From Pseudomonadota bacterium (GTDB lineage Bacteria > Campylobacterota > Campylobacteria > Campylobacterales > Sulfurospirillaceae), in assembly GCA_017860615.1 (NCBI GenBank), contig JAGDMU010000010.1:62001-126000 (forward strand): DNA of 64,000 bases, in the 5' to 3' direction. This document shows, piece by piece, positions 53,310 through 61,932 of this stretch. Every line of letters starts with the position of its first letter. Within the stretch, counting starts at the first letter, position 1. The position numbers and the translations under genes are program-made. A model generated the notes under the pieces. The model searched no databases, was not told where the DNA came from, and saw only the letters and a list, made by a program, of their open reading frames with translations.

Positions 53310-53791
53310 ATACCTTTTCATTCAATCACGAAAATGAAGAAAAATTTAATGCTCTCTTAACACGCTACCCCGATAAAAGCTCCCTCATGTTGCCTTCTTT
53401 ATGGATGGCACAGTACCAAGAAGGGTGGATCAGCTTAGATGCGATGCAATACATTGCCAAAAAACTAGAGTGCTCTGCGATGGATGTTTACTCTGTTGCT
53501 TCATTTTACACGATGTTCAACCTTCAACCCATCGGAACATACCATTTGCAACTGTGTAAAACGCTTTCGTGTATGTTGGCAGGCGCTAAGACTTTACAAG
53601 AGCATTTGCAAAATCGTCTGGGCATCAAAGCGGGGCAAACCAGCGAAGATGGTAAATTTACCCTCTCTTTGGTTGAGTGCTTAGGCTCGTGTGGTACAAG
53701 CCCTTGTATGCGCCTGAACGATGATTACATCGAAAACCTTACCATTGAAAAGCTCGATGCCCTTTTAGAGGAACTTCAAAATGGTCGTTAA
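53306..53791 (+). CDS. nuoE: NADH-quinone oxidoreductase subunit E
   Basis: A 161-residue [2Fe-2S] subunit. Ligands are in CKTLSC and CLGSCGTSP, with the VASFYTMFNLQP helix typical of NuoE. Presence of NuoE is notable because C. jejuni and H. pylori replace NuoE/F with other proteins (from memory). Overlaps nuoCD by four bases and nuoF by 11. Confidence 0.95.
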   Translation: MNTFSFNHENEEKFNALLTRYPDKSSLMLPSLWMAQYQEGWISLDAMQYIAKKLECSAMDVYSVASFYTMFNLQPIGTYHLQLCKTLSCMLAGAKTLQEHLQNRLGIKAGQTSEDGKFTLSLVECLGSCGTSPCMRLNDDYIENLTIEKLDALLEELQNGR

Positions 53792-55025
53792 ACTGGTCAG
53801 TAAAAACTTTGATATCCCCGAAGCCTACACCCTAGACGTTGCGAGAGAAAATGGCAGATACGCCTCTTTAGAAAAACTCTTTTCCATGAGCCCCGATGAA
53901 GTCACCAGTGAAGTTGAAAAAAGCGGACTTCGCGGAAAAGGTGGTGGTGGAGCGCACACGGGAGAGAAGTGGCGACTCATCCCTAAAAACAATACTAAAC
54001 CTGTTTACCTCGTTATCAATGCCGACGAGGGAGAACCAGGAACCTTTAAAGACCGTCAGATTTTGGAGTTTGACCCGCATTTGCTTATCGAAGGCATCAT
54101 CTGCTCTTCCTACGCCATTGGCGCGCATCATGCGTATGTCTACATTCGCGGTGAGTATGTTTTTTGGATGAATCGTTTGCAACATGCCATTGATGAAGCG
54201 TACAGTGCTGGCATCTTGGGAGAACGTATTTTAGGGCATAACTACGCTTTAGAGATTACCGTTCACAAAGGTGCTGGGGCGTACATCTGTGGTGAAAAAA
54301 CCGCTCTTTTAGAATCTTTAGAAGGCAAGCGCGGACACCCTAGACTCAAACCCAAAGGCAAAGAGCCTGAGTGGTTTTTTGGTAATCCAACGGTGGTGAA
54401 CAATGTCGAAACCATCGCCAGTGTTCCCTACATCATCAGCGAGGGCTATGGCGCGTATCAGATGTACGGAACCAAAGAGTCCCCAGGCACGATGCTTTTT
54501 GGCATCAGCGGGCATGTGGAACGTCCAGGAGTGTATGAACTTCCTTATGGTGTGAGCATGAAAGAGGTCATTTACGACCTTTGCGGCGGCATTAAAAATG
54601 GCAAAAAGCTTAAAGCCATCATCCCAGGTGGCTCATCGGTGCAAATATTAAGAGCCGATGAAATCGAAGATATAACGTTAGACTACGAAAGCCTCAAAGC
54701 GCACGGTTCCGCTCTTGGAACAGGCGGTATGATCGTGATGGATGAGACTGTTTCCATCCCCGAAGTGATGAAAAACCTCTTTGAATTTTACCACCACGAA
54801 TCCTGCGGTCAATGCACACCATGCCGTGAAGGTACGGGCTGGGTCGATCGCATCTTAGCCAAGATTTTGGCAGGGAAAGGAAGCAAAGAAGACTACCAAA
54901 CCATTCTCGATGCCTGCGATATGCTCAATGGTAAAACCATCTGCGTTTTTGCACCTTCTGTTGCATTTATTGCTCAGAGTTATTTGAAAAAATTTAAAGA
55001 AGAGTTTGAAGCATTGCTCAAATAG
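53781..55025 (+). CDS. nuoF: NADH-quinone oxidoreductase subunit F, with altered nucleotide loop
   Basis: A 414-residue FMN/NADH subunit. The N3 cluster motif ESCGQCTPCREG and the NADEGEPGTFKDR segment are intact. Two positions differ from the usual pattern: the glycine-rich loop reads GGGGAHTGEKW, where GGAGFPTGLKW is typical, and the FMN-side motif reads ICGEKTALLESLEG, where ICGEETAL is typical. Both lie in the nucleotide/FMN pocket, so donor preference could differ from ordinary NADH dehydrogenase (inference). Last gene of the plus-strand half. Confidence 0.94.
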   Translation: MVVKLVSKNFDIPEAYTLDVARENGRYASLEKLFSMSPDEVTSEVEKSGLRGKGGGGAHTGEKWRLIPKNNTKPVYLVINADEGEPGTFKDRQILEFDPHLLIEGIICSSYAIGAHHAYVYIRGEYVFWMNRLQHAIDEAYSAGILGERILGHNYALEITVHKGAGAYICGEKTALLESLEGKRGHPRLKPKGKEPEWFFGNPTVVNNVETIASVPYIISEGYGAYQMYGTKESPGTMLFGISGHVERPGVYELPYGVSMKEVIYDLCGGIKNGKKLKAIIPGGSSVQILRADEIEDITLDYESLKAHGSALGTGGMIVMDETVSIPEVMKNLFEFYHHESCGQCTPCREGTGWVDRILAKILAGKGSKEDYQTILDACDMLNGKTICVFAPSVAFIAQSYLKKFKEEFEALLK

Positions 55026-55039
55026 CTTTTACTTGTAAA

Positions 55040-55074
55040 AACTTAAAATATATCATTTTGATATATTTTAAGTT
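55040..55074. terminator. Bidirectional hairpin separating the two nuo halves
   Basis: A perfect 15-bp stem (55040-55054 with 55060-55074), loop ATTTT, lies between nuoF and the convergent DUF4145 gene, whose stop codon it covers. It is the longest perfect stem I found in the window. Confidence 0.75.
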
Positions 55075-55700
55075 GGCTTTTTATCTCTTTTATCAATTGC
55101 CTCTTTTGCACCTGCAGGCAACTTTGAAAAAAGCTCTTTAATACGTTTTGGCTTTGCAATCTTTTCTTCTACAATAAAATTGATCATTTCAAACATAGCA
55201 TGCGCCATTTCAGGAGTGTCATCAAGGTTTAATTCATTGGGATGAACCGCATTATTTCCAATAACACGACAATAATCAAGTGCTTGCTGAATTTCTTCTG
55301 GAAGCCCTTCCCTAACTAATTTTGCAATATCTTCATTAATCTTTCCTGTATTTGTACCAAGAATTGGCATTAAATTTTGAAGTGCAAGCCTTAGAAGCGC
55401 CGATGAAGCTTTAGGCGATAAGTCTATAACACTTAATGCTTCCATATAAAGCGATTTTATCTCTTCTGGCATATCTTCATGTGGAGGAATATTTGTTGCC
55501 ATAGTTGGATCAACCATCGTTTTACTCGTTGCATTCCATATCGAATTTTTATTACAATGGACGCACATGCAAAGCATATGCGTACTCAAATAAGTACCGT
55601 TACCATAATATAAAGAAAGCCATAGCTGCTTCGCATAAACATTACAATGAGGACAGTGAAATTGGTCTTTTTTAAATTCTGGTGGATAATATTTACTCAT
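55068..55700 (-). CDS. DUF4145-domain protein between the nuo halves
   Basis: A 210-residue soluble protein. An N-terminal zinc-ribbon-like part has HCPHCNVY and CMCVHCNKN; the rest matches DUF4145, with the hallmark SSALLRLALQNL and DYCRVIGNNAVHP. DUF4145 proteins occur alone or fused to restriction and defence proteins; their function is unproven. It has its own ribosome-binding site (AAGGG) and lies 57 bases after nuoN on the same strand. No role in complex I is known. Confidence 0.85.
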   Translation of the reverse strand: MSKYYPPEFKKDQFHCPHCNVYAKQLWLSLYYGNGTYLSTHMLCMCVHCNKNSIWNATSKTMVDPTMATNIPPHEDMPEEIKSLYMEALSVIDLSPKASSALLRLALQNLMPILGTNTGKINEDIAKLVREGLPEEIQQALDYCRVIGNNAVHPNELNLDDTPEMAHAMFEMINFIVEEKIAKPKRIKELFSKLPAGAKEAIDKRDKKPT

Positions 55701-55756
55701 CATATCCCTTATTATGCTTAAATGTATTTATGATGAAGATTATATCTAAAAGCATT

Positions 55757-57262
55757 TTATTTAATAAACAACGACATATACGAAAGTCTGGCACTTTCGA
55801 TTAAGAAGTCAACGCCTGGGAAGTAAGCGATAAATGTGTTTCCAATACCACCCCAAATAACGGCTATTGCGATAAACCCGATGGTAATAGGCGTAATACC
55901 TCTCAAACTTGGAACATCATCCCATTCAGACTCACATGCAGGGTAGAAGTACATCAATGCAATGAGTTTAAAGTAGTAATAAATCGAGATAAACGTCGCG
56001 ATGATGCCACAGACTGCTAAGAAGGTGTAACCCGCTTCAATGGCACCTGTAAAGATGTAAAACTTACCCACAAAACCGATGGTACTTGGAATGCCTGCTA
56101 AAGAGAGCATAAAGATACTGAGCATCGCCGCCATGTAAGGATGCACGTGCGCAAAGCCTCTAAAGTCCTCGTAGGTCACACGTATGTGCTCATCGGCTGC
56201 GATGTACGAGATAAGCCCAAACGCACCCATAGCGGAGAGAAAATACGCTACCAAATAGTAAATGATGGAAGAAGAAGCACTCTCGCCTGCATAACCGATG
56301 GAGACAAAAGCGATGAGCAGATAGCCCGTATGCACGATACTTGAAGCTGCCAGCATTCGTTTGAGACTCTCTTGGATGATCGCTAAAAAGGTTCCATACA
56401 AGAGCGTTGCTAAAATAACAACGATAAACAGCGTGTCCCAAATATCGCGAATCGGGTCAAGGTCGATGAGCATCAAACGAAGTACAAACCCGAAAATTGC
56501 CACCTTAAACGTTGCCGCCATAAATGCGGTGACAGGCAGAGGCGAGCCATCGTAAACGTCTATCGTCCAGTTTTGAAACGGAAATGCGGAGATTTTAAAT
56601 AAGAACGTCACTAAAACGAATGTGCCACCAATGATGATGAGCGAAACATCTTTTCCCATCAACGCATCCAGTGTTTTTCCCATATCGCCTAAAATGGTCG
56701 TACCAAGCCCTGCATAAATGAAAGCAGACCCTAAAAGAAAAAATGCCCCTGAGATGGAGCCAAGCACTAAGTACTGGTAACTCGCTTCCACACGTTTGTC
56801 ATGGATTTTTTGAAAACCTATCATGACATAAAGCGCTAACGATGCGATTTCAAGCGCGATGAATGCGGTTAAGAGTTCATTGGCGTGCACTAAGAGCATC
56901 ATGCCAAAAACCGAGAAAAGGAACAAGGAAAAAAACTCTTTTTTAAAGTGACGTTTCTCTTGAAAATAGTGTGTTCCAATAAGGGATGTCACCAATGCAC
57001 CACTTAAAATAATGGCATCAAAATAGACTGAATAGCTGTCAACAATAAGCATTTTAGAGAAGATTTCTTGCATCGGAAACGATGTAAAAAGCTCTCCAAA
57101 ATAGTAAAAATCAGCACTGAGTGCTGATAATAAGATAAGAAACGTAAAGAGAGAAAAGCGCTCCATCGAAACTTTTTCCAAAGGAGAGAGAAGCATCAAC
57201 ATGATAGCTCCTGCACCTACGATAATGAGTGGCAAAAGATAGCCTAGTTGTACCCATTGCAT
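55757..57262 (-). CDS. nuoN: NADH-quinone oxidoreductase subunit N
   Basis: A 501-residue antiporter-like membrane subunit with about 14 TM helices, the core FQNWTIDVYDGSPLPVTAFMA and lysine/glutamate residues in TM helices (LTAFIALEIASLALYV). Last nuo gene of the minus-strand half; its start overlaps the nuoM stop. Confidence 0.95.
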   Translation of the reverse strand: MQWVQLGYLLPLIIVGAGAIMLMLLSPLEKVSMERFSLFTFLILLSALSADFYYFGELFTSFPMQEIFSKMLIVDSYSVYFDAIILSGALVTSLIGTHYFQEKRHFKKEFFSLFLFSVFGMMLLVHANELLTAFIALEIASLALYVMIGFQKIHDKRVEASYQYLVLGSISGAFFLLGSAFIYAGLGTTILGDMGKTLDALMGKDVSLIIIGGTFVLVTFLFKISAFPFQNWTIDVYDGSPLPVTAFMAATFKVAIFGFVLRLMLIDLDPIRDIWDTLFIVVILATLLYGTFLAIIQESLKRMLAASSIVHTGYLLIAFVSIGYAGESASSSIIYYLVAYFLSAMGAFGLISYIAADEHIRVTYEDFRGFAHVHPYMAAMLSIFMLSLAGIPSTIGFVGKFYIFTGAIEAGYTFLAVCGIIATFISIYYYFKLIALMYFYPACESEWDDVPSLRGITPITIGFIAIAVIWGGIGNTFIAYFPGVDFLIESARLSYMSLFIK

Positions 57263-58743
57263 CAGTGAACTCCTACATGTAAAATGTCAAGCAGATAGTG
57301 TTGCAAGGTAGGCTCAATCTTGTATAAAAACAGATCGGGATAAACACCCATTGCCAAAATCAAGAACGCCAATGGGAAAAGTCCTACGATCTCGTGACGA
57401 CTGAGATCTTTCATATGAGAGACATTGTTATCACTTTTCACCAAAATTGCCTTTTGAAAGACCCAAAACATATAACTTGCTGCCACTAAAACCGTCAGAG
57501 CAGATAATACACCAAGATAAGGGTTGTAATGGAAAATACCCAGTACGATTAACAGCTCCGCAACAAAGCCATTTGTTCCAGGAATACCGACCGTACAAAA
57601 GAGCATAATGGCAAAATAGAGCGTAAACCAAGGCGCTTTGGTCGCAATGCCTCCGAGTCCTGAAATAGAGCGAATACCCAAGTGTCGCTCCATCACACCA
57701 ACTAACAAGAAAAGCCCACCCGTGGCGATAGCATGAGCAACAATTAAAAAAGCACTTCCCATCATACCTTGCACATTGAGTGCGAAGACACCTGCGGTGA
57801 TGAAGCCTAAGTGCGAAGCCGATGAGTAAGCAAACATCTTTTTAATGTTCATTTGAGAAATCGCAGCGATACCAAAATAGACCAAACCAAAAATGCCCAG
57901 CGCTACAAAATAGAGCGAAAACTCGACAAAGAGGTCTGGAAAAAGCGGAATCATAAAGCGAACCAGCGCATACACACCCAGCTTTGCCATAATGGAGGAA
58001 AGCAAGAAAACACCACCTGTGGGTGAATTTGAGTACGTTTGAAGAAGCCATGAGTGAAACGGGAAAAGAGGAATTTTAATCGCAAAGGCAAGCATGAAAC
58101 CAAAGAATAGGAGTATTTTTTGATCGCGTGCAATACTCGTGATGTTTACCAAATCAGAGAGTGCAAAACTCCATAGTCCAAATTCATAATAGTGTGCAAC
58201 GCCCAAATAAAGGATGCTCACAAACATAAAGAGCGAACCCATGATGGTATAGATGGTGATTTTAAGGGTGGAAAAGACACGATTGCCCGAGCCAAACAGA
58301 CCGATAATCATAAAAACAGGCAATAACATCGCTTCCCAGAAAAAGTAAAACAAGAAAAGATCGAGCGAGAAAAGTGTACCACTGATGCCTGATTGAATGA
58401 AGAGCATATTGATCCAGTAGCTTTTGGAGCGCTCATTTTTCCACAACAGCAGATACGCACTGGGAATGAGTGTGGCGATAAGCATCAAAATAATCAGTGA
58501 AAAACCATCAATGCCCAAGCTATATGAGATGCCATAACTCTTAATCCACGGATAAAACTCTTTAAATTGAAGAGCACCTGTAAGCTCAAAATGGGTGTAA
58601 ATGTAAAGTGCGAGTGCAAAAATAGCCAGCGACACCCCAAACGCGACATTGCGTGTAGGACGAGAAGGAAGGGGTATGAGCATTAGCAAGAATGCGGTGA
58701 CCATCGGTAAAAAGATAATGATTGAAAGAATACCTATACTCAT
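57262..58743 (-). CDS. nuoM: NADH-quinone oxidoreductase subunit M
   Basis: A 493-residue antiporter-like proton-pumping subunit: FYFFWEAMLLPVFMIIG, KIPLFPFHSWLLQTYSNSPTGG, KMFAYSSASHLGF. All are characteristic of NuoM. Stop touches nuoN's start. Confidence 0.96.
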   Translation of the reverse strand: MSIGILSIIIFLPMVTAFLLMLIPLPSRPTRNVAFGVSLAIFALALYIYTHFELTGALQFKEFYPWIKSYGISYSLGIDGFSLIILMLIATLIPSAYLLLWKNERSKSYWINMLFIQSGISGTLFSLDLFLFYFFWEAMLLPVFMIIGLFGSGNRVFSTLKITIYTIMGSLFMFVSILYLGVAHYYEFGLWSFALSDLVNITSIARDQKILLFFGFMLAFAIKIPLFPFHSWLLQTYSNSPTGGVFLLSSIMAKLGVYALVRFMIPLFPDLFVEFSLYFVALGIFGLVYFGIAAISQMNIKKMFAYSSASHLGFITAGVFALNVQGMMGSAFLIVAHAIATGGLFLLVGVMERHLGIRSISGLGGIATKAPWFTLYFAIMLFCTVGIPGTNGFVAELLIVLGIFHYNPYLGVLSALTVLVAASYMFWVFQKAILVKSDNNVSHMKDLSRHEIVGLFPLAFLILAMGVYPDLFLYKIEPTLQHYLLDILHVGVH

Positions 58744-58746
58744 GTT

Positions 58747-60630
58747 CTACCCTAATACCAAAATCAAATAGCATGACGCAGCACTAATGCCTAACATCAT
58801 AATGAGTGCGTAAAACCGCACATGTGCATTTTGCATCAGTGCTACCACGTGCCCCAGTTTGATAAATCCATAACTTAAAGACATGATGAATTTATCGACA
58901 AGGTTCACATCTAAATTCACAGCAAAAAATTCACTCAGTTTTTTAATGGAACGTACAAACAAGAGGTCATACACTTCATCTACGTAAAACTTGTTGTACA
59001 CAATGCCCTTGGCTTCTTTATGAGTTGAAAGATCGTACGCATAAAATTTCTTATAAGCGATGCCAATACCTAAAAGTGAAATGGCGATATTAAGCGCGAG
59101 TAGCAACCACTCCGTTTCATGGCTCACATGGAGTGCTCTCATGCCCCACTCCCCTAGCCAAGCGCCGATGAGATGAGTTCCACCTAATAGCGAAGGTAGT
59201 CCCACAAAACCTGCAAGGAGAGACCCCAATGCCAAAACAACCAAAGGCGCTTTCATCACCCATGAGACATCGTGAGGATGGTGCACGTGTTTGGCATTTT
59301 TACCCTCAAACACCACAAAAAAGAGCCTAAACATATAGTATGCGGTGAGCACAGCGCTACACACGGCAATCGTCCAGATAATATATTCTCCGCTACCAAA
59401 GGCTACGAGTAAAATCTCATCTTTACTGAAAAATCCCGCAAAGGGTGGTATGCCACTAATCGCCAAAGTCGCTATCAACATACTCATATACACCACAGGA
59501 GTCACATGGCGCATTTTGCCCATCTTAAAAATATTTTGCTCGTGATGCAACGCAATGATCACTGCACCCGCACCCATAAAGAGAAGTGCTTTGAAAAAGG
59601 CGTGTGTAAAAACATGGAACAGTGCGCTACTATAGGCTCCAAGTCCTACAGCGATAAACATATAGCCCAGTTGCGACATCGTAGAATACGCCAAAATCTT
59701 TTTAATATCGCTCTGTTTGGTCGCAATGACCGCAGCAAACAGCGCACTAAAAGCACCTATGTATGCTATGAAAAGCCCAATATTAGGGATGAGTTCATAC
59801 AAGAAAGCAAAACGAGCGACCATATAAACGCCCGCTGTTACCATCGTTGCGGCGTGAATGAGTGCTGAAACAGGGGTTGGTCCTGCCATCGCATCAGGAA
59901 GCCAGACATACAGAGGAATTTGAGCCGATTTGCCCATCGCACCGATGAAAAGGGCAATGCCTACAATCTCCATAAGCCACAAAGGCATGGTGCTGATTTT
60001 CCCAGCAATATTTTCATAACTAAACCCTGCATCGGAGCAGTAAAAAAACAAAATTGCAAGCCCAATTAAAAAGCCCAGATCACCCACACGGTTGACGATG
60101 AAGGCTTTATTGCCCGCAACGACATTGGCATTATCTTGGAAGTAAAAACTAATAAGCAGGTACGAACAAAGCCCTACCCCTTCCCAACCGATAAACATGA
60201 TGAGTGGTCCATCGGCAAGTACGAGCAAAAGCATCGAGCTTAGGAAAAGGTTGAAGTAGAAGAAAAACTTACCATAGCCCTTGTCTTCGCTCATGTATGC
60301 TGTGGCATAGAGGTGAATGAGCCAGCCTACAAAGGTGATAAAGAGCACCATAAACAAAGAGAGTTTATCGCCTAAGAAACCCATGTAGATTTTGTACTCG
60401 CCCACGCCAAGCCATAAATAGGGCTGAAAATGAAGAGGAACATCGTACTTGGCAACGTACAAAAAGCCACTGAGTCCTAGCACAAAACTGATCAACGGTG
60501 CAAAAAGAGCAGGAATAGTAAACCAGCATTTTCGCAGAGGTTTTTGAGTAATGGAGAACATATACAAAAGCCCGATGAGGACGGAAGATACCAGCGGAGA
60601 AAGGACAATCAGCGCAAGGATAATACTCAT
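58747..60630 (-). CDS. nuoL: NADH-quinone oxidoreductase subunit L
   Basis: A 627-residue distal proton-pumping subunit: FIGWEGVGLCSYLLI, AQIPLYVWLPDAMAGPTPVSALIHAATMV, KKILAYSTMSQLGYM, and a C-terminal extension for the lateral helix. Overlaps nuoK by four bases; three bases before nuoM. Confidence 0.97.
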   Translation of the reverse strand: MSIILALIVLSPLVSSVLIGLLYMFSITQKPLRKCWFTIPALFAPLISFVLGLSGFLYVAKYDVPLHFQPYLWLGVGEYKIYMGFLGDKLSLFMVLFITFVGWLIHLYATAYMSEDKGYGKFFFYFNLFLSSMLLLVLADGPLIMFIGWEGVGLCSYLLISFYFQDNANVVAGNKAFIVNRVGDLGFLIGLAILFFYCSDAGFSYENIAGKISTMPLWLMEIVGIALFIGAMGKSAQIPLYVWLPDAMAGPTPVSALIHAATMVTAGVYMVARFAFLYELIPNIGLFIAYIGAFSALFAAVIATKQSDIKKILAYSTMSQLGYMFIAVGLGAYSSALFHVFTHAFFKALLFMGAGAVIIALHHEQNIFKMGKMRHVTPVVYMSMLIATLAISGIPPFAGFFSKDEILLVAFGSGEYIIWTIAVCSAVLTAYYMFRLFFVVFEGKNAKHVHHPHDVSWVMKAPLVVLALGSLLAGFVGLPSLLGGTHLIGAWLGEWGMRALHVSHETEWLLLALNIAISLLGIGIAYKKFYAYDLSTHKEAKGIVYNKFYVDEVYDLLFVRSIKKLSEFFAVNLDVNLVDKFIMSLSYGFIKLGHVVALMQNAHVRFYALIMMLGISAASCYLILVLG

Positions 60631-60947
60631 ACCGCCTCCTTTTGAGAGAGGGTTCTAAAGATGTCAGAATCAAGTGATTTTTTACGACGGTACAACACGA
60701 TAATGAGCGATAAAAAGACCCCCGCTTCGGCTGCTGCAATCGCAATGACAAGCATTGCCATGACTTGTGAGCCCATATCGTGATGATAGTTACTGAGCGC
60801 TACAAAAATAAGGTTAATTGCGTTGAGCATCAGCTCAATCGACATGTAAATCACAAAGATATTTTTACGGCTAATGACACCCAAAAGACCAATAGAAAAA
60901 AGAATCATCCCAACAGCAATATACATAAAAAGAGAGTTAGCGATCAT
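60627..60947 (-). CDS. nuoK: NADH-quinone oxidoreductase subunit K
   Basis: A 106-residue membrane subunit with three TM helices; the glutamates in MSIELMLNAINL and AAAEAGVFLSLI match the conserved proton-channel residues of NuoK. Overlaps nuoL and nuoJ by four bases each. Confidence 0.96.
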   Translation of the reverse strand: MIANSLFMYIAVGMILFSIGLLGVISRKNIFVIYMSIELMLNAINLIFVALSNYHHDMGSQVMAMLVIAIAAAEAGVFLSLIIVLYRRKKSLDSDIFRTLSQKEAV

Positions 60948-61441
60948 GCTTCATCCTTTCGTCCAAAAACAACCGCACCAATCAGCGCAACAAGCAGTAA
61001 AATCGAAATCAGTTCAAAAGGGAGTAACCATTTTGTGAAAAGCTCCATCCCCAAAGGTTTAATTTTGCCAAAATCATGCTCAAGTGGAGCCGTTAACAGC
61101 GGCATTTTATAAAAGGCACGTAAGATCAAAAAATTAAGCGGTAAAAGAGCTAGTGAGCCTAAAAACAGGGTCAGGTTTTTATTGGGCTCTTTAGGAAGAT
61201 TGGCTTCTTTAACGTTTAAAAACATAATGATAAAAATAAAAAGTGTCAGAATCGCTCCTGCGTAGATGATGATCTGCACCATAAATAAAAACGAAGCGCT
61301 CAGGAGCGCAAACAGCCCTGAGAGAGCAATAATCGTTAAAATGAGACTCAGTGCACTGTGCACGGGTTGATGTAAACTCACCATACCTAAAGCTCCAATA
61401 ATGGCAAAAAAACTGAGCAGTACAAAGAGTATATCCGTCAT
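60944..61441 (-). CDS. nuoJ: NADH-quinone oxidoreductase subunit J
   Basis: A 165-residue membrane subunit with five TM helices; LSASFLFMVQIIIYAGAILTLFIFIIMFLN is the π-bulge TM3 region (spread over ~46-75) found in NuoJ. Overlaps its neighbours by four bases. Confidence 0.95.
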   Translation of the reverse strand: MTDILFVLLSFFAIIGALGMVSLHQPVHSALSLILTIIALSGLFALLSASFLFMVQIIIYAGAILTLFIFIIMFLNVKEANLPKEPNKNLTLFLGSLALLPLNFLILRAFYKMPLLTAPLEHDFGKIKPLGMELFTKWLLPFELISILLLVALIGAVVFGRKDEA

Positions 61442-61932
61442 GCTTTTTTCTCCTCATTGGCTAAAAGTTGCTCTTTACTCAGCACAAAATCTTCGCGTTT
61501 TTTACCGATAAAGCTAAAAATACCGCTGTCCATGCGAATCGCATCACACGGACACGCCTCTACGCACGCGCCGCAAAAGACGCACTCTAAGAGGTCAATG
61601 TCAAAACGTTTTGGCATCTTCTCATCCACCCCATCGTTTCGCTCTTCCGCTTCGATGAAAATGCACTCCGCAGGGCACGCCGTTGCACACATAAAACACG
61701 CCACACAACGCACACTTCCATCGTCTCGCTTGGTCAGACGGTGCACGCCTCGGTAGCGTTCACTGATGTCGTGCGGTTGCTCTTCTGGATAGTTAATAGT
61801 TTTGATCTCTGGAGTATCACTTAGATTGGTAATCAGATGTGAAAGCGTAGTTTTCATACCGCCAAAAATGGCAGGCAAATAGAGCTTTTCTTTGAGGGTA
61901 TTTCCATGACGTGGAACGATTTTAATGCCCAT
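61438..61932 (-). CDS. nuoI: NADH-quinone oxidoreductase subunit I
   Basis: A 164-residue subunit with two [4Fe-4S] ferredoxin motifs, CVACFMCATACPAEC and CVFCGACVEACPCDA, the N6a/N6b clusters passing electrons toward NuoB. One base after nuoH's stop. Confidence 0.97.
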   Translation of the reverse strand: MGIKIVPRHGNTLKEKLYLPAIFGGMKTTLSHLITNLSDTPEIKTINYPEEQPHDISERYRGVHRLTKRDDGSVRCVACFMCATACPAECIFIEAEERNDGVDEKMPKRFDIDLLECVFCGACVEACPCDAIRMDSGIFSFIGKKREDFVLSKEQLLANEEKKA

